A DNA stretch of 64,000 nucleotides from positions 1 to 64,000 of the forward strand of contig CAJNOQ010000128.1 of NCBI GenBank assembly GCA_905250885.1, in the 5' to 3' direction. Below the pieces are notes generated by a model. The model saw only the letters and a program-made list of their open reading frames with translations, was not told where the DNA came from and did not search any database. Shown piece by piece: positions 60,930 through 64,000 of the stretch; positions within the stretch are counted from its first letter, which is position 1, and each line of letters starts with the position of its first letter. This DNA comes from Didymodactylos carnosus (lineage: Eukaryota > Rotifera > Eurotatoria > Philodinida > Philodinidae). The position numbers and the translations under genes are program-made.

Positions 60930-62368
60930 CTGAAACAAAGAAAAAACTACGTTGTATTTCATCCTGAACAGTTCAACAGAAAGATTTGGTACGCTCAAGA
61001 GAAAAGTGATAACAGCCTTCATCGGTGCGTTGAAGCTTCACATCGTCACATCGTATACGCACGGTCTCCATGCAACTTATTTTGATATAACTGCCCTTAA
61101 TATTTATTTATATACATGGTTTCAAGTTTCCTCCTTACTTCGTAATTGTTTCTTTCTTTTGTTTTAAAGACAAACTAGAAGAAATATTTTGTTGTTCTCC
61201 ATGAGTGGGTTGCTACACTCTGCTTGTCCTTTACATACACAGAGTGATGACTAATGGATGATTGAATTGACCAATCAGTTTCTGTTTTTCATCCCGAACA
61301 TGGGAGTAATATATTATATATTATGATAGGTTTATTACTCTTGAATAAGATTCCATACTTGAAAACGCGTGCCGGAACAAATATTTTGATGATCTTAATT
61401 TCTATTAACATGTTCTTGTAGCTAAAAGGAAATAGCTTAATAAAGATGTCACTTCCTGTACTGGGTGGGAAATAGAGAATTTTAGGCAATTTCAATTTAT
61501 GATCTGACGATCCGGGGGCCAAAAACTAATTACTGACCGAATAGGTTTCATTGAAGCATTTTTTTAAAGATATATACATCGGCACTGTCCAACACTGGTT
61601 TCAAACTATACTACCCATCTCACAATTTGCATTTGAACGTGTCCAGAAAAAAACAACTGGACGCGTCGAAACGGATCTGGTTATAAATGCGTTCCAGGTG
61701 CGTTTCGATGCGTCCGGATGCTTCATTCTGAACGCGTTCGAACTCATCTGCCAGCAACACTAAACGCGTTTGAGATAAGATTATGACATGGGTAATGGCA
61801 ACGAAGCAGGGTACGGCATGTACACTGTAATTATTCTGAAAGGTTGTGAGGATGGTCACACCGTCGTTTTTCTTTTCATGTGTTTTCAAATATATTTCTG
61901 GTTTTAATGTTGTTAAAGACTTATTTTTCAAAGTATTAACTAAAGATTTTATGGCAACTTCCAGATAAGAAATCATCAGTTGATTACAAGACTTACAGTT
62001 CTTTAATTCTGACAAATCATAATATACAAGATTTGAAAAGCAGAGGATCATATAAAAAAACATGAGTAAAACTATTTATGTAAATCCATTTGAAATGTCT
62101 CACATTTTACAAACCTTTTTCCGCTTCATTTAAAACCAGTCTAGTTTTAAAGAGCACATTGAATTACGTAAGAGAATGTCTTTTCTGACTTCACAGCAGA
62201 TGCAGAAATCGAGAAAAATGCCTTCCAGCAAAATTATCGGTTTCGGCGCCACTCTCAGTGAGAATTGATAAGTACCCCGATGAATTTTACAACATGTTCT
62301 CCCTTTTTTCGATAAAGCGTTTCAAGTTTTTATTATAGAGTGGGACAAAAACTATATTTTCTACTAGG
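60930..62368. other. Gene-free region with one small palindrome
   Basis: Starts with the presumptive promoter and 5' leader of the BAP18-like gene. ORFs at 61289-61522 (-), 61551-61763 (+) and 61620-62063 (-) have no recognisable domain; the last two run across a palindrome, which explains their openness on both strands. Confidence 0.45.
61625..61750. repeat. Small CpG-rich palindrome
   Basis: GAACGTGTCCAGAA, GGACGCGTCGAAACG and TCTGG on the left pair with CCAGGTGCGTTTCGATGCGT and GAACGCGTTC on the right. Notable because CpG is otherwise scarce in the window. Arms about 55 bp, loop about 15 bp. Confidence 0.55.
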
Positions 62369-62887
62369 GATCACGAGATATTGAGTTTTTCAAATTGAAA
62401 TATATTTCAGTTTTACCTCGTTATTTTGAACTTCAGTTTTGATAAAAAGAACATTCTGTAAGTTTTCGTACATTCGGAGTTCGAGCATGTTGTTTTTATT
62501 TATGATAGTTATATAGCCATCGGATATACGACCATATAGAGTCATAGATTCTTCCGTAAACAACTATGTTCAAGAAGGAAAAAAAATCGGAGTTATTCCA
62601 GGTGTGAAAATATTCGCACTTATGTTTACACAAGAGTGTAAAACAAAACAAGGATTCAAGAATTCCCATGATCTTGGTACAAGACGCCAAGAAATTACAA
62701 GATGTTCAAGATCTTGATTTCTTGACATTTCTTGAATTCTTACATTTTCTTATCAAGATCTTACTGAAAAAATTCAAGAAGTCGAGATCTTGGTTACAAG
62801 AAGTTTCACTAGGATAAAACTCACGTTCAAAATAACGAGATAAAACTGAAATATATTTCAATTTGAAAAGCTCAATATCTCGTGATC
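62369..62887. repeat. TIR element of about 520 bp
   Basis: Left end GATCACGAGATATTGAG and AAATATATTTCAGTTTTA return inverted at 62828-62887; arms of about 64 bp with few mismatches. The interior at 62650-62815 is rich in CAAGATCTTG and TTCTTGA words in both orientations, similar in style to, but different from, the AATCTTA-rich unit at 11.5 kb. No ORF. Confidence 0.65.
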
Positions 62888-62949
62888 ATTACATGGAATT
62901 ATTAGGTATTTATTAAGTATTGAGAGAACTACATATCTCATCTTTTTAT

Positions 62950-63105
62950 TAGTGGCGGAGCCACCGGGGGAGGTGAGCTCTCCTAGGAAATTATAGCTCC
63001 ATTTGAAAGCTTTCAGAAAAATATCTTGTAGTACTGTCGGCAGATTTCAGACAAATGAATATGGAGCTCAGCTCCCCCTAGACCGAAACCCTGGCTCTGC
63101 CACTA
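62950..63105. mobile_element. hAT-type MITE with perfect 8-bp target duplication
   Basis: A 156-bp unit with ends TAGTGGCGGAGCCA and TGGCTCTGCCACTA (one mismatch between the TIRs). CTTTTTAT precedes it (62942-62949) and follows it (63106-63113): a perfect 8-bp duplication of nTnnnnAn form, diagnostic of hAT. Inner arms include GGAGGTGAGCTC and GAGCTCAGCTCCCCC. Its TIR differs from that of the MITE at 59787, so at least two hAT families have been active. Confidence 0.9.
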
Positions 63106-64000
63106 CTTTTTATCAGATCGACACATCCGTATGTAGACAATACGATAAACGATAGTCGTTTATGATGCAAACACAGTCGTTTACGACCATCGTAATTATC
63201 AAGAAATATATTTTTATTAGCGAAAAAAGATTAGCGAAACTAGACTAAAGATTTGAGTATAGAAGTGAAACTCTTCTTCAAATCGGAAGGTGGAGGAGTT
63301 ACACAGATAGCTTGAGTAGATGTATCTGGTATTAAGATGATTATCAGTTACTGCTTAGTCCTTGAAACATTCATTTTGTAAGATGTATGAGGAAAACTAT
63401 AAAAGTTCAACAAATGAATGAACAGCTCTTAACTTTCTTTGGCCCTGTCACTGTCCTCCATATGTCAAGAAGGAAACTACAAAAAAACAAAGAATTGATA
63501 ACAAATTGTTAGGCAATTTATTACATAGAAAAATGTTTTGTAAATTTATTTTGTTCATTTCTTGTTCCCTTATTTTCTCTGAGATTTTTCCGTGTTCCAC
63601 ACGATTTTTTTTGATTTTTTTTCATATGACTATTATTTGTGAATTTATATCTAAAGTACACAGACGTTGGTGGATCTAACGACAGAAAAATGATATGTTC
63701 TAGGCTAGTTAATACTCTTCTCATTATCATTCTTTTTAGATTACTTTTCGCTAATACAAATTCTTTAAAAGAACTCGTATTTATAAAGAAGAACTTAAAC
63801 GGTAAAATGACAGGTATAGTATACGAAAAATTGGAAAAAAATGACGGTAAGTTAGGTGTGTAGATTATTTTATAACTAATTCTGAAATATTATTACTTCA
63901 CTTCTTAGCCTAGATGGTGGATAAGATTTATTCTGACGATCGTTTTGTTCATAGTTCCTTCATACATAGTAATATAAAATAACAGTTTTTTTGGTAAAAA
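63106..64000. other. Gene-free right edge
   Basis: AT-rich. ORFs at 63521-63730 (-) and 63639-63863 (+) overlap each other, lack domains and are not supported. Nothing else seen. Confidence 0.4.

Overview
This is a eukaryotic, metazoan nuclear window. The DNA is strongly AT-rich. Most genes are cut into many small exons by GT-AG introns, mostly about 45-90 bp, and the encoded proteins are animal families: a CREB3/OASIS-type ER-anchored bZIP factor, replication-independent histone H3.3, a neuronal calcium sensor, mitochondrial ribosomal protein mS35, glucosylceramidase GBA2, INPP5E with a CaaX tail, an ankyrin/SOCS-box protein, two-lobed animal phosphofructokinase, NIPSNAP and a BAP18-like SANT protein. 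The short introns and base composition would fit a small aquatic invertebrate such as a rotifer, but that placement is a guess.

Layout. 1-3359: non-genic, starting with a perfect 51-bp fold-back. 3360-7555: CREB3-like gene (+) and H3.3 (-) tail to tail. 7556-15093: no gene, but layered inverted-repeat elements. 15094-16022: calcium sensor (-). 17640-18721: a broken, folded-back Tc1/mariner copy. 19349-25042: MRPS35 and GBA2 head to tail on the + strand, 307 bp apart. 27801-30201: INPP5E (-) with one apparent frameshift. 30202-35024: repeat graveyard. 35025-36098: intronless F-box gene (-). 36099-41328: no gene; holds a decayed periodic repeat. 41329-44071: ankyrin/SOCS-box gene (-). 44072-48404: no gene; holds a three-armed fold-back. 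48405-55693: 19-exon PFK (-). 57551-58837: NIPSNAP (-). 60639-60929: BAP18-like ORF (-). The rest is non-genic with further small DNA elements.

The genes are unrelated housekeeping and signalling genes; no operon or pathway cluster is evident. MRPS35-GBA2 is the only closely spaced same-strand pair.

The window is most distinctive for its non-autonomous DNA elements: at least ten inverted-repeat or fold-back units, two of which are hAT-type MITEs with perfect 8-bp target duplications, one mariner-type MITE nested in a larger TIR element, one TIR family present twice (32 kb and 51 kb), and several composite fold-backs. I recognise no LTR, retrovirus-like or Polinton-like element, no rRNA, no convincing tRNA and no CRISPR. 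I did not find a clearly new biochemical system. The observations most worth checking are the fold-back transposon architectures, the INPP5E frameshift, a possible alternative first exon of PFK, H3.3 with Phe at position 41, and the roughly 170-180 bp periodic repeat around 38.8 kb.
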